Made by a program: the position numbers and the translations under genes
Assembly (NCBI RefSeq): GCF_000275845.1
Contig: NW_006766885.1
Location: 198,436-262,435, forward strand
Reading direction: 5' to 3'
Source of the DNA: Dichomitus squalens LYAD-421 SS1
Taxonomy: Eukaryota > Basidiomycota > Agaricomycetes > Polyporales > Polyporaceae
Length of the DNA: 64,000 nucleotides
Shown here: positions 32,758 through 43,833 of the stretch, piece after piece
Layout: each line of letters opens with the position of its first letter
Numbering within the stretch: the stretch's first letter is position 1
The notes under the pieces: generated by a model
What the model saw: the letters and a program-made list of their open reading frames with translations, nothing else
What the model was told of the DNA's origin: nothing
Databases searched by the model: none

Positions 32758-35700
32758 ATGGCCGCCCGGGGTCAGCACGACCGCGAGGACTCGTTTTCCA
32801 GCAACTCGCCCTTCCGCGACGATCTCGCTACTACCCCGCTCTATCCCCCACAACACGCTCGACCTCTGCTACCGACCGCGAGCTCCTCGAGCGACGCGAC
32901 CGCTACACTCGCAGAGCGCCGCGTGCACATGACAGACGACTCGCTCTCCCAGTCTTTCCGCCAGTACGACGCCGAGCGCGGACACCCCTATCGGCCGGGA
33001 CAAGCAGGGGCTAGGACGCAATCCATGCCGACTCCGGGAGACAGCGGGGATTTCGGGCATCCGAGGAACACCAGGAACGGGAGCTGGGACCTGCTCGCAG
33101 GGGTGCGGAAGGGGTACGAGCAGTTTGACTCCAGGAACGCGAGCCAGTCGCACCTCGCTTTTGCGGATGGGGATCTACCGAAGAACACGGTGCGTCGCGG
33201 CTACTTCATCCTATTCCCCTGCGAGCGCGAGCTCTAGCGATGCACACTGGGCTACCCGCGAGCCTCTTGACCTGACCCGTCACCGTATGCGATTGTATCG
33301 GGCACGGGTTTGGTCAGGTACGGACCGCAAGTCGGGCCAGCTATGTGCGACTGGTTGAAGTTCCAACATGGCTGCCCGCTTGTCATCAGATGGAAGAGAG
33401 CACCCAACCATTGCTGCGACAGTAACCCGTCCGGAGTTCTAGCGCCAAAGGTCCATGTCCCGCTCTCCGTTTTCACGATCCCTCTCGGGCATGTACAATG
33501 GTTCGCGATGACCGCGCTCGTTGTTTGAGGTCGAGCGATAGACTTCAGACGTCCTGGCCGGTCACGGGAAGGGTACGCGGGCTATGAATACACTTATCTG
33601 CGAAGTGACTCGGACCCGTCTTTTTAAGTGACCTCTGTCGACAAGTGGGGGAACATAAGTTTCCGCGCCCAGGCGGTCCGACCACGACCGCGACGACCGG
33701 CAAAGTAGCCGGGATAGCAGACACAACTCGCGTCTGACGCGGTCATAATCCTGCACACTCCTAATTCACTGTGTTGAGACCGTGCTAACGAGATCTTCAA
33801 CATCTGCAACGAGAGCATAGGGAGGCCCGGTAAACTTTCAATGACCTCTAGATTGCTATTAGAACGGCGGGATTAAACCCTGCCTCAGATGGGGGCGGGC
33901 TCGGCGTGCTTCTAGCCGAGATTACCTGCTTGAACGCGCGACCGCTAAGAAAACAGGTTTTCTCGGCAAAGCTCCCTTGGAAGCACTCGCAAGTCCGTGC
34001 GGGCAAAAGGGCGCAGCAACGTTTGTTCAGATAAATGGAGGAAAAACGATGGGATAGGACATGACCAAGAGAGCGCGCGAGCTGGTCAAACACCGGATGC
34101 TGACTATAGACACTTCCGCAGCTCTCAAAAATCTACAACTACCTCCTGAACGCGTCGATCGTGACACGATGGATGATTTTCATATTGCCCGTCCTGGCAT
34201 TGATATGGATCCCCGGTATTCTTGGATTCACCAAGTTCCCGAACGCCACAGTAAGTTTTCGATAGCGTGACCACCAAACGTCAGGTCATTGAGAAGCTGT
34301 TGTTCTAGGTGTATGGGATCAAACTCCTATTCTGGAGCATCTGGTTCACCGTCATTTGGGCCGGTACGTGAGCATATAATCTATGTAGCGTGTAGCATCT
34401 CTCATGTTACGATCCCTATAGGCTGGTGGGGTGCGCTCGCGGTAGCGTAAGTTCTCAATGACCTGTGAGAGTGCTGAGTTGACACTTGAATACAGGATGA
34501 TCACTCCACGAATTCTGCGGAACACAGTCGGTGTCGTCATAGTAGCCGCCCGAAAATACATTGACTGGCTTGAGGTCTTGTACAGGTATGCGCCTGCGCC
34601 TGTCACCGTTTCACCCACATCCAGAACCATGCTCAACTCACTACAGATACGCCGCCTTCTTCGCATGGTCGCTGGTGATTTGGATCTCCTGGAACCCCCT
34701 CATCCGCGGACAGCAGCATACGGACAGTTCGTCGCAGAAGACTGACATAAGCACCCTTGGCAAGCTCCTCTTTGGCCTATTCTTATCTGCTGCTCTCCTC
34801 TTTGGCGAAAAGGTCTCCATTCAATGGATTGCGGGCAAGTTCCATGAACGCTCTTACGCAGGTGAGCCAGCCTACTGAGCTGATTTGTTAGCACATAGAT
34901 GTCTAACGCACGACCTGAAGAACGCATTGCCGAGCAGAAGTTCGCAGTGAAGGTGCTTGTGACTCTCTATCAGCACTCGACCGACATCCATTGGCGCTCG
35001 GACACCTTGCGCGACGGCCCGCAGGCGGAGCAGAAGCGCAAGACGATGATGAACCCACAGAAAATCTTCAAGAAGGCCCTCAAGGGAGTCCGTGCCGCAG
35101 CGACGACAACGACGACGGTGTTGGGTAACGTGGCGTCCGAGATCGCGGGCACTTCGGTGCTGCAGCCGAACTCGCCACAGGCGATGGTCAAGACCGCGCT
35201 CGAGAGCGCGAACAAGTCGCGGCTGCTTGCGCGGAGGCTGTTCTACTCGTTCGTGCGGCCTGGAGCTGACCGCCTGCACGTCGAGGACGTCGCGAGATTC
35301 TTCGCGAGCCCTGACGAGGCAGATGCCGCGTACGCAATCTTTGACAGGGACTCAAACGGCGACGTGAACCGAGATGAGATTGAGATGGCGTGCATGTAGG
35401 TGTCCACTGCTGGTTCATCAGCCCTGGGGCGTCTACTGAAGACTGCGTGTAGGGAGATACATCGCGAACAATTGTCCATCGAGCATTCCATGCGTGATCT
35501 GGACAGCGCTGTTGGCCGTCTGGACAACATCCTGATGACAATCTACTTCATCGTCGTCATTCTCATTTTCGCCGTCTCTCTGGTACGATCGACTTGATGA
35601 TTATACAGTGCTCTTGGACTAAGCATACATCGCTCCTAGGAAGCACAAGTTGCTACACTAGTCACCAGTGCCGGGACCCTTATACTCGGTGCGTCTGTCG

Positions 35701-36900
35701 TCGCGGCTCAGCCTCATACTCATGACTCCTATATGGTTGGCTGACATGACTGTATAGGTTTGAGTTGGTTGATCGGCGGCAGCCTGGCTGAGGTGCTCAC
35801 GAGTATCATCTTCTTGTTCGTCAAGCACCCGTACGACGTCGGCGACAGGGTGACGGTGGAGAAGGATACGTATACTGTGAAGGAGATACGGCTGCTCAGC
35901 ACCATCTTCTTGGACAGCAACGCGTGCTTGGTGCAGGCACCGAACACCGTTCTCAACGGAAAGGTACGCTCATCACCAGCCACGTCGAGAGGATGTAGTG
36001 CTCATGTGGTTGGCGATGTAGCTCATCAACAACATCCGGCGTAGCCCACAGATGTCCGAGCCTTTCGAGTTTGATGTGGTAAGCCTCTCTGTACGATGTT
36101 CACAAAGTGCGTTATGTCCTCACGCTGCCTGCAGGCCTATACGACGTCGTTTGAGCAGATTGAACGGCTTCGTGACCTCATGCTCTCCTTCCTGAAGGTT
36201 GAGCGTCGCGACTACCAGCCTATCTTTGACGTCTACGTGATCGGTGCGTACCCAGACAGGCGTCATAATCGGTCCGGATGATTGACACAGGCCGTAGATA
36301 TGCCTGGCCAAGAGAAGCTCACGCTCAAGGCCGACATAAAGTACAAAAGTAACTGGCAACAGGGCTCCCTGAAGGCGCAGCGCCGCAACAAGTGGGTCTG
36401 CGCCCTCAAGGCGTCTATGGAGAAGCTCAAAATCTTTGGTCCCGGGGGCGATCCGCATGCCGCAGCCGGTCCCACGAAGTACACGGTGGTACCGTACGAG
36501 GAGGTCCTACGCCAGGAGGAAGCATCAAAGCACAACGCACATCCGTCGAACAGCAGCTCAATGGAACTTCAGGTCCCCAAGTCGGATTGGACGTTCGCGG
36601 ACCAAAACTCGGCTATCGTCGATGACTCGCAGGATGTCTTTGGAGAGAGTGAGCAGGTGAGTACGCAATGAAATGTGAAGTTGCGCTGCTTCAGGCTGAC
36701 GGCATGCACCGCAATCTCAGCTTTACATGACAAATCCACGTCAAATGACGATGCCTGCTCCGGGACAACGTCCGACGCCCGGCACCGAGGGGATGCCTAT
36801 GGCCGTGACAATGCCGGCACCGTCAACGGCCTCACCTGCACAAATGGAGGAGATCGAGTTGACGACGCCTCGTTCTCGGACGGGCCTACCTAATGTCTGA
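32758..36900 (+). CDS. EF-hand mechanosensitive ion channel (MscS family, MSY-type)
   Basis: Fourteen exons, 32758-33189, 34122-34250, 34309-34363, 34422-34446, 34496-34585, 34647-34861, 34921-35395, 35453-35582, 35640-35688, 35758-35963, 36022-36078, 36135-36243, 36298-36656 and 36721-36900, give 836 residues in phase. Fungal MSY channels sit in the endoplasmic reticulum and shape Ca2+ and volume responses to osmotic shock. Visible are a disordered N-terminus, membrane segments such as [17 protein letters not shown], an EF-hand loop [12 protein letters not shown] (about residues 459-470), and then the MscS pore and beta domain ([48 protein letters not shown]). A Pro/Met-rich tail follows. 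Intron 1 is 932 nt and holds a dispersed repeat; the other introns are below 80 nt. Confidence 0.94.
33799..33943. repeat. Dispersed repeat, copy A (in MscS intron 1)
   Basis: About 145 bp that align with 50820-50966 at roughly 70% by eye, starting at AACATCTGCAACGAG and ending at CGCGCGACC. Both copies hold a perfect 6-bp stem with a 9-nt loop (CTCGGC...GCCGAG; here 33900-33905 with 33915-33920) and a second, diverged hairpin near GGCGGG. Weaker similarity extends about 25 bp on either side. No reading frame is shared. It could be a small RNA-derived retroelement or part of a larger repeat. Confidence 0.7.
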
Positions 36901-37183
36901 CAATCAAACTCGATGATTTCCGGTGCAACATCTATATCGTATCCTTATCTACCCTTGCTTTGGGGCTCACCCCATTGGTCCAGGACACTGAGCATCTTCC
37001 AGACGTAGTAATTTATGTGTTAGCTTTACGATACACTAACGATGCGTTGACTTCCTGGCTCTGCAAAATGTTATCGTCGTCTCGCCGAATGCTCTGATTG
37101 CGGTGCTGGGGTGATGTGAAGGAAAGTCAGATCGAAAACGATAGGAAGTCACATCTAGAATACAGAATACAAAGCCGCATCGA

Positions 37184-38808
37184 CTAGCCAACGTTCCAAC
37201 CGTTCGTCTGCTGCGTAGGCGAGCCCCAGCCTTGGGCCGCAGGGCTGCCCCAGCCGCCAGACGAGCCAGAAGCTGCGCTCCCCCCAGCCGGCGCACCCCA
37301 CGGTGCAGCGGCAGGACTTCCCCATCCTCCCCCGCCTCCACCTCCGGTCCGCGCCGGGCTGCTTCCCCATGCTCCTCCGGCGGCGCCTCCAGCTGCTCGC
37401 GGGGGGCTCCAGGCTGACCCTCCGGAAGCCATCGGCGGAGGCATGCCCCAGCCTCCAAGCTGGGATGAGTCGTGCGCGCCGTTTGGTTGGCCGACGAGCG
37501 CGCCACCACCGGCACCAGCGCCACTTTGGAACGCGTCGTTCTCTGGTGGCTCTGGCTTCAAGCCGAGGATTAGGTTCGCGAGTTTTGTTTGGAGCTCTTG
37601 GAGGCCCTGCAAACGAGGTCGTTCAGATGCCATCACGTGCAGTAGGTTGGATACGGTGCAAGGGAAGCAGCGCGGTTCAAGTCGAGTACCTACCTTGTGC
37701 ACGACTTCCTGTGCCCCTAGACTTCCGTCCGTCTCGACCTCCATGTAGAATTTAGTAGGCTTCGCGTTGTAATCAAATGGCACGTCGTCGCGCGGCGGGT
37801 CCTCCTCCTTCGCGTTCTCGCTCAGTGGCCACTCGGCGCGCGCGTCGTACTCGTACCAGTAGGACGTGTGCCGCAGCTTGTTGTGTGGGTCGTACTCGAA
37901 CGCGACAGCTGAGCATGGCGACCACTTTGCGTGCTCTTTTGCGATGCCCTAGTGGAATGTAAGGCATACGTATCGATTGTGAAAGAAATAGCGAGGGGAC
38001 GGACCTTCTTCGCTATACACCGCACCCTTAACTCCTGGCCCATACGAATCTTGCAGATGAGGATTGGGGGTACATCCGGGTCGTCTTGTGTACAATGTGC
38101 AATGGATTGGGAGGTGTCAAGCATGGTCAGAATATGAACACACACCTTTGCCTATGGGGTGCCCAAAGTTTTCCACCCGCTTCGCAAGCTCCTCGCCTCC
38201 ATCATCCGTGTCGTAGGAGCCGTACGATCCTGGCTTATTGGTCGGGACGACTTCCAGCATATTGCTTGTGATGTGCATGGTTGTGTTTGCTTCATGGCAC
38301 GCAACATTGAGCTGCAGTTCGATCGCGCAGTATTGGCACCGGACTTCGCACGTGCAGTCCTAGGCGTACGGGAGAGAGGGGTCGATACGGCAGGCACCTA
38401 GCTAGAGATGGAGAGAGGACGCACTCGTGTGTACCTCATAGCCTCGTCGCACATTGTGCTGACCAAAGGGATCATACCAAGTCGGTGAGCTATAAACTCA
38501 TCCGGCAGCACGGTTGTGTTTGTCTCGATCTCCACCATGTCAATAGCTGCATGCGCGTTCGGTCGATGAACACCGCTCTAGACTGCAGAAAGATGCCCAT
38601 GCACACTCACCCACTGTGGGAATGTCCGCAATCATCACTCTCCGAAAGGAATTCGCGAACCTGTGATCGCACGGTCAAGGACAAACCGAGCATACCACGG
38701 TGGCTGGAAGTGTACGAACGAGAGGTCCACATTCTCGAGAACGAAATTGACCGAGTTCTTCTTGAGATCGCGTATACGCACGATTGGCTCGGCATCTGAT
38801 GATTGCAT
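37184..38808 (-). CDS. RPB3: RNA polymerase II subunit RPB3 with WG-rich C-terminal tail
   Basis: Seven exons on the minus strand, 38808-38720, 38660-38611, 38546-38425, 38359-38146, 38084-38005, 37948-37694 and 37606-37184, give 410 residues. RPB3 pairs with RPB11 to nucleate Pol II assembly. The start [19 protein letters not shown] is typical. [18 protein letters not shown] and [12 protein letters not shown] mark the alpha-like dimer region, and [11 protein letters not shown] (residues 88-98) is the zinc-binding loop. The core ends at [15 protein letters not shown] as in orthologues (yeast RPB3 is 318 residues). A tail of about 120 residues follows, made mostly of Gly, Ser, Ala and Pro with eight tryptophans, six as WG. 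The tail is in the same exon and frame as the core end. Confidence 0.95.
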
Positions 38809-40712
38809 TTTGACACGAGCGGGCCGGAGAAAGACCAAAGGGAAACCAGAGTGAGCCCGAAGAAACGAGGGCGAGTGGCCGTAGCTTAACAAGCTGTATC
38901 GGCGCTTAGAGGTCTCGGAAAGGATACCAGCTATGGGAACACTAGCGCCCATCCCGTCTTCAGTACCACCACCACCGAATAGTATGATAGTACAGATACG
39001 TGACGTGACCTGCACCATAAATGAATGTTATCGTTCCAAATCGGAGGTGAATTATGAGGTATTCCTCTCAAGGACTCGTCCTTCTGACTGTTCATCCTGT
39101 GGATTAACTGTTAAGATGCGTAGCGATGCTGTCTCGTATATGGAAATACTTCAACTATGTAACCCGTATATCACACATCTGAGTCTCTACGGTTCCTGGG
39201 GTTCCCCTCCTGAAGGCTCTCTAACCTCATTTGGAGGTCGTCGACGCCTTCAGGCGACACCTGCACCCTACGCAGCTTTGTCGTCACTCATCGCCAGCTC
39301 TACAGCCGCGGCCGCATCTTCTGCCTGCTCTCTCACATAAAACTTAGGAGGAGGGACGGCTCCTTCGATTTTATAACTTCCTGCAGGACTCACTCTACCT
39401 TTGAGCCATCGCTCGGTTTATTCAGCCATTTCTCAATCCAGCCAGTCGCCTCCTTGCTTCACTTTTCCCCGGACCCCTCTGAGCTTGCTGTTTCTTGCAA
39501 TGATATTCTCAGCCGTGTTCTATCCTACCACAAAACTCGAGACTCAGAAATCTCAATCTGCACCTCTCAAGCCTCCGACGCTACTAGTGTAATGGGGTGG
39601 CAAGACCTCACGCCTCGTCAGCACTTCTACTGCCAATTGTATCTTGCATACTCAAACACTCTCGGCTCTCAGTAATATGAGATACTTTCTTTGTGGCAAC
39701 ATCGCCGTTGAAAAAGGGCCTTGGTGCGCTTCTAGACGTGCCCAGACGACGTCCTCGCCGACGTGTTGACATCACCAACGTGAACGCAACATCGCACATG
39801 CTCTACATTGCAAAGGGTTCCGAAAACACCTTATAGACCGCCTGACGCAGATATACGCGATATCTGCTATGCGTTTTTTCTATCCGAGGACACGAAATTA
39901 TGATGCGGAGTCTCGTGCTAGGGTTGTGACGATATCGTTCTTGACAAGATATACTGCGTGCCATGATGCATGACGCTCGAGCAGCATCCATGGTGGGTGC
40001 GTATGCTGTGCAAAACAATTCATATGTCGTATGGCTTCTCTGACTCGGAGTACCGGGCAGGGTCACCGCCATGTAGCCAGTTTCTCTCCAGACGGGAAGA
40101 CACTGACGTCTGCCAGGGGAGATGACGGTCCGTTTCAACGATGGAGCTCCTCCATAACACACAAGTATCGACACGGTCGTAGCACGCAGTCGTGCGCCTT
40201 CAGCCTGATCAGCTCAATCCGGCGCCGTTAGCGTATCAATATGTAGAATCAGAACGCTTTTTTAGACGGAATGGTATCTGAGCGAAACGTTTGTTTGCTT
40301 GGCAGCGTTGCCACCCAGATAGTGCAACATAAGGACTCACGCGCCTGCCGAACCAAAGTTCATCTGACATATTGCGTGAATGCTTGAGCTTGGGCGTGCC
40401 TTTCCTGCGAGCTGTGGAGAGCAGTGTGAGACGCTACTGAATCAGATTTCTCGTCACCAACACCAAGATGGTAGCAGAAAACAGTACGCGACCAAGATCG
40501 GGCGAGTATACAATGCAAACTGTTATTTCAGTCGAGTGATGCAAGGCGCGAGAGGCGGAATAATGATACGCATGCGAAGACAATGATGAGAAGCGGCAAT
40601 GATTTCGGCCGGAATACGTGCAACAGCGTTAGGGTTAGGGTAAGGGTAGGTAAACACACAAGAAATCACAGCTGCCGTGGAGCAACAACAGGCAGTCCAT
40701 GCATCGCCTTCG
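38809..40712. other. 1.9 kb without recognisable genes
   Basis: Only short unspliced frames without similarity to known proteins. The left end should hold the RPB3 promoter. A pyrimidine-rich stretch near 39340-39500 resembles a promoter or leader, but no gene could be built after it. A short telomere-like tract lies at 40629-40650, close to the stop of the RING gene. Confidence 0.5.
40629..40650. repeat. Interstitial telomere-like tract
   Basis: Two perfect TTAGGG units followed by TAAGGG and TAGG. TTAGGG is the common fungal telomere unit. The tract is about 60 bp downstream of the RING gene stop, well inside the contig. Confidence 0.8.
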
Positions 40713-42138
40713 TCAGACAACGAACGGGAAGAATCCGTCAAAAGGACCTTCTAACGCGCGATGGAGAGCGCGAGGAGGCTCCTTGGGAGGAGATTCGCCC
40801 TGTGCGGCTGCGATGGTGCGAACAAGGTGCTTGACGACGAAGTTCTCCGCCGGCTTCGCGCGGACGAGCACACGACATGTCGGGCACGAGTATTGCGGAT
40901 GAGACGTCGAGGCGGTGATCAGCGCAATCTCGCGCTCGATGTGGCGCCGCTGGGGAGCCGCCAGGTCGTGACGAGCGAGCGCCGCACGGAGGTGCAGGGG
41001 GATGAGCCGTTGAGGGTCGTACGTAGGGTTGGCAGTGAGGTGCTGCATGTGTGCGGTACTGAACCAATCGAGGAGGCAGTCCTTGCAGAAGGTGTGACCA
41101 CATGCGAGCCTGTGAGAAAAGGACCGGAGGCAGCCCGGTTGGGGATCATAAGTCCGGAGGGGCGGTGACAGTTGCATGTATTAGACTTACGTGAATGGAT
41201 TCCACATTTTGAGAGTGCAAACTTCGCAGCTCACGTGCTCTTCGATAGCGGATAATACCTGCAGAGTAGGTCAGAGAGGAGCGTAGTAGGTGAGAAACGC
41301 GCATTTACCTTATCGCTCTTAGCGTCCGGAGTGGGAGTGGGCACCTTCGCCAAAGGTACAGGGTGTGGTTGAGCCTATAGCATGGCGTGTCAATGCATGT
41401 CAAAAGCGTTCACAGCCTCACGACTGACCGTCTTCGCGGCCGCAAGAGCCCTCTTCAAGTTCTTATTCTCCTAAAATATTCGAAAACATGCGAAAATGAG
41501 GACTCACCCCAAGCTGCCCGCGACAGAAGAGGACGCACCTCTTCCAGCTCGTTGATTCGTTTCTCGGAGGCAGCCGTCGAGCCCGACGGCTTCTTGGCCA
41601 GTGGCTCGTCCTCGTCTGAGGAGATCTCGATGATTTCGGACGCGGGAGGCAGTGGTGCCTTTGCCTTCTGCTTCGAGCGCTGCTTATTGCTCTTGCGCTC
41701 TACTGCCTGCCTCTTCCGCGGTGGGCCTTCGTCATCGAAAACATGGACAAAGTCTAGATTGGAGGGCCCTGCCATGTCCTGGAGGTATGGTCCAGGTTGT
41801 CGGCTCCCTTGCCTGACTCCAGAGCGAGTGGCGGGCATGACAGCAACGAATGGTGGGATGTTCAGACGGTTTTCGACAAATGTAGTGGAAGGATCCAACT
41901 CGTCTGAAGACGGAGAGGCGGGGAGCGGTGTGTGCTGAGGAGCGAGGAGGGAGTGGGCTAGTGGCGGTTGGGTTGCAGGATCCTGGGCGCTTTTAGGCAC
42001 ATTATACTCGCGCTCTGCGCCCGACGCGTCCGTTCCGCCCATCACGTGCTCCCCGAGACTCACCCAGTCGGCGCTTCTGCCGCCCGGCGCCGCCCCAGAG
42101 CCGGCTCGAGTTCTCCAGAATCCGCCCAGCTGCGACAT
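40713..42138 (-). CDS. RING-finger protein, probable E3 ubiquitin ligase
   Basis: Five exons on the minus strand, 42138-41539, 41470-41429, 41374-41309, 41258-41191 and 41109-40713, give 390 residues. The N-terminal 200 residues are disordered, with a basic patch and an acidic SUMO-interaction-like motif (EIIEISSDEDE). A short coiled-coil-like helix (ELEEENKNLKRALAAAK) and then the RING follow: CEVC, CGHTFCKDC and CPTC supply the ligands. Between the sixth and seventh ligand lie about 63 residues, longer than the usual RING loop. The EIIEIS plus acidic pattern hints at SUMO-targeted ligase behaviour, but that is inference. The start could also be a downstream in-frame ATG (MPATRSG). Confidence 0.88.
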
Positions 42139-42959
42139 TGGGATGGACTGACTGAATCAACAAATTGCAGGACTACAGGGTGCAGGCGTCTCCGCGGTAC
42201 AGCTGCCGTCGTCGCCCACTTAGGTCAACACTCGTGGTGAACTGGTGGCAACATATACGCCGTACGGAGCCCAGGCGAGGAGTCCCGGGGCGGCTTAATG
42301 CGGTGGTATGGCACCTCCGCGGTCGCAAGGCTAAGCACTTAGTTCGCTGGATGTGGTGGCGATATGCCCAGACATGGTATCCTGATATCCATCCAAGTCA
42401 TGCGGCGATATTTTGCCGTTCACACCCCCGGTTTTCGCTAGATCGGACCGCGCCAAAGTTCGACTGCGTGAGGCCCCGCTTCGGAGTTTCTCAAGACGTT
42501 CAGAAGAAAATCAGAGCTGAAGATGAAACTTCAGCGCCAATCTTCCGGGGAAGGGGAGACCACTTCTCCAGAGGTAAGACTCCCTGCTTCAGTCGAGCTT
42601 CGAGCATCTAGCGGAAAGCACTTATCAATCTACAGCTCTAGTCTTAAAGTCCGCGTGGACAGACTACATGAAATGCGCACGTATAAACACCCCCCATATG
42701 AATGGACAAAAGAATGTGAAAGTCAGTGTTGGGTACGATACTCTGCGAAACCCAAATCAATTGCACTGTGCATCATAACTCCTGGCAAATATACCCATGT
42801 AAGTGATCAGATCTGCGAGCTGAAACAGCTCCCTGGTCAAATCCCGACCACATTGCCCCCAGTCAGCCGGACATACCGCGAAAATGGATGTCTGAATAGA
42901 TGATCCGATGCGCCATGTGGCTTTTGCACGGTGCGTATCCTGATTACCAGGCGTCATTC
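42139..42959. other. Spacer without a supported gene
   Basis: A frame of 126 codons at 42523-42903 shows no recognisable family and no codon pattern that sets it apart. The region includes the RING gene promoter. Confidence 0.5.
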
Positions 42960-43833
42960 GGTTAGTGATGCGGTGGAGAAGTTAGGACACCACTCTCGCG
43001 TCCACAATCTGATGTGCTCTGAGCGAAATGATAGATGAGATAGTAGGCAAGCTGTTAGCGATCCAACACCAAAAGAATGTCCGAAGTAGCCGGACCAAGA
43101 TTCATGCAGATCTGGATAAACCAACTCACTAGACAATGCCACCACACACGACACAGAGAGTGAGCCAAGTGTCCGGATTACAGATCCAAAAAGCTTGAAA
43201 TCATGCACGCCTAGTCCGACGATGTTCACGGGGTCCATCCAAGACAGGGGAGGACTTACTTCGCGTTGGTGAACGCAAACACTGTCGACACAATACCCAT
43301 CGTGGTGTCCGTCAATGATAGCGCAACGATGATCCAGTAGCGCAGGCAGGGCCGGCTGTGGGTGAACACGCGGTGGGAAAAAAGATTTGGATTAGTCCCG
43401 CGATGCTGGGAGTACAAGTCGCAAGTTAATCTCAACGGAATTGACCTCTGGAGAGCAGGCGCACGTACGCGGCAAGGAAGAGGGGAGTGGCAGTAAACGG
43501 CCATTACGCCGTAAATGAGTATGCAACGTTCGCGAAATTGTCGACGATGAGTGACTATCGCATCCAAGACAGTGCGCAACTGTATGCGCGGTGTCGACGG
43601 AAAATGTCCACGTTACGGGCGGCCTGAAGGGTTGCGGCTCTGCATTCAATGGATATGATCTGTCCAACAAAGATGATGACTCACTGTGTATTAGGCCGCG
43701 GGTCTTTAGACAACCTCGTGCAATACTGGACGAAATGCAGGACGCTGAAACCGTTTGAGAAGGCATTTACGCAAACCCCGAGCATGACCGGGCCGAGGAT
43801 TTTGCTGATGGGAACGCTCTCCACAGATGGCAT
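42960..43833 (-). pseudogene. Broken seven-transmembrane protein gene (DUF6534-like)
   Basis: Starting at ATG 43833 on the minus strand, pieces of an agaricomycete 7TM family are readable: KILGPVMLGVCVNAFSNG (first helix), VTWTFSVDTAHTV (third helix region), an IQIFF...HRVFTHSR segment, RYWIIVALSLTDTTMGIVS, and SVIRTLGSLSVSCVVALS. Two one-base frame breaks separate them: one just after DTAHTVA and one between QIFF and HRVFTH, where a base appears to be missing. The remaining junctions can be explained by introns. After the last helix the frame degenerates. The family name is from memory of similar proteins; the decayed state is what the sequence shows. Confidence 0.6.

Noticed and set aside
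43392..43766. Minus-strand 124-codon frame overlapping the broken 7TM gene
   Set aside because: It covers one 7TM exon in frame but then runs through an intron and a frame break; not an independent gene.
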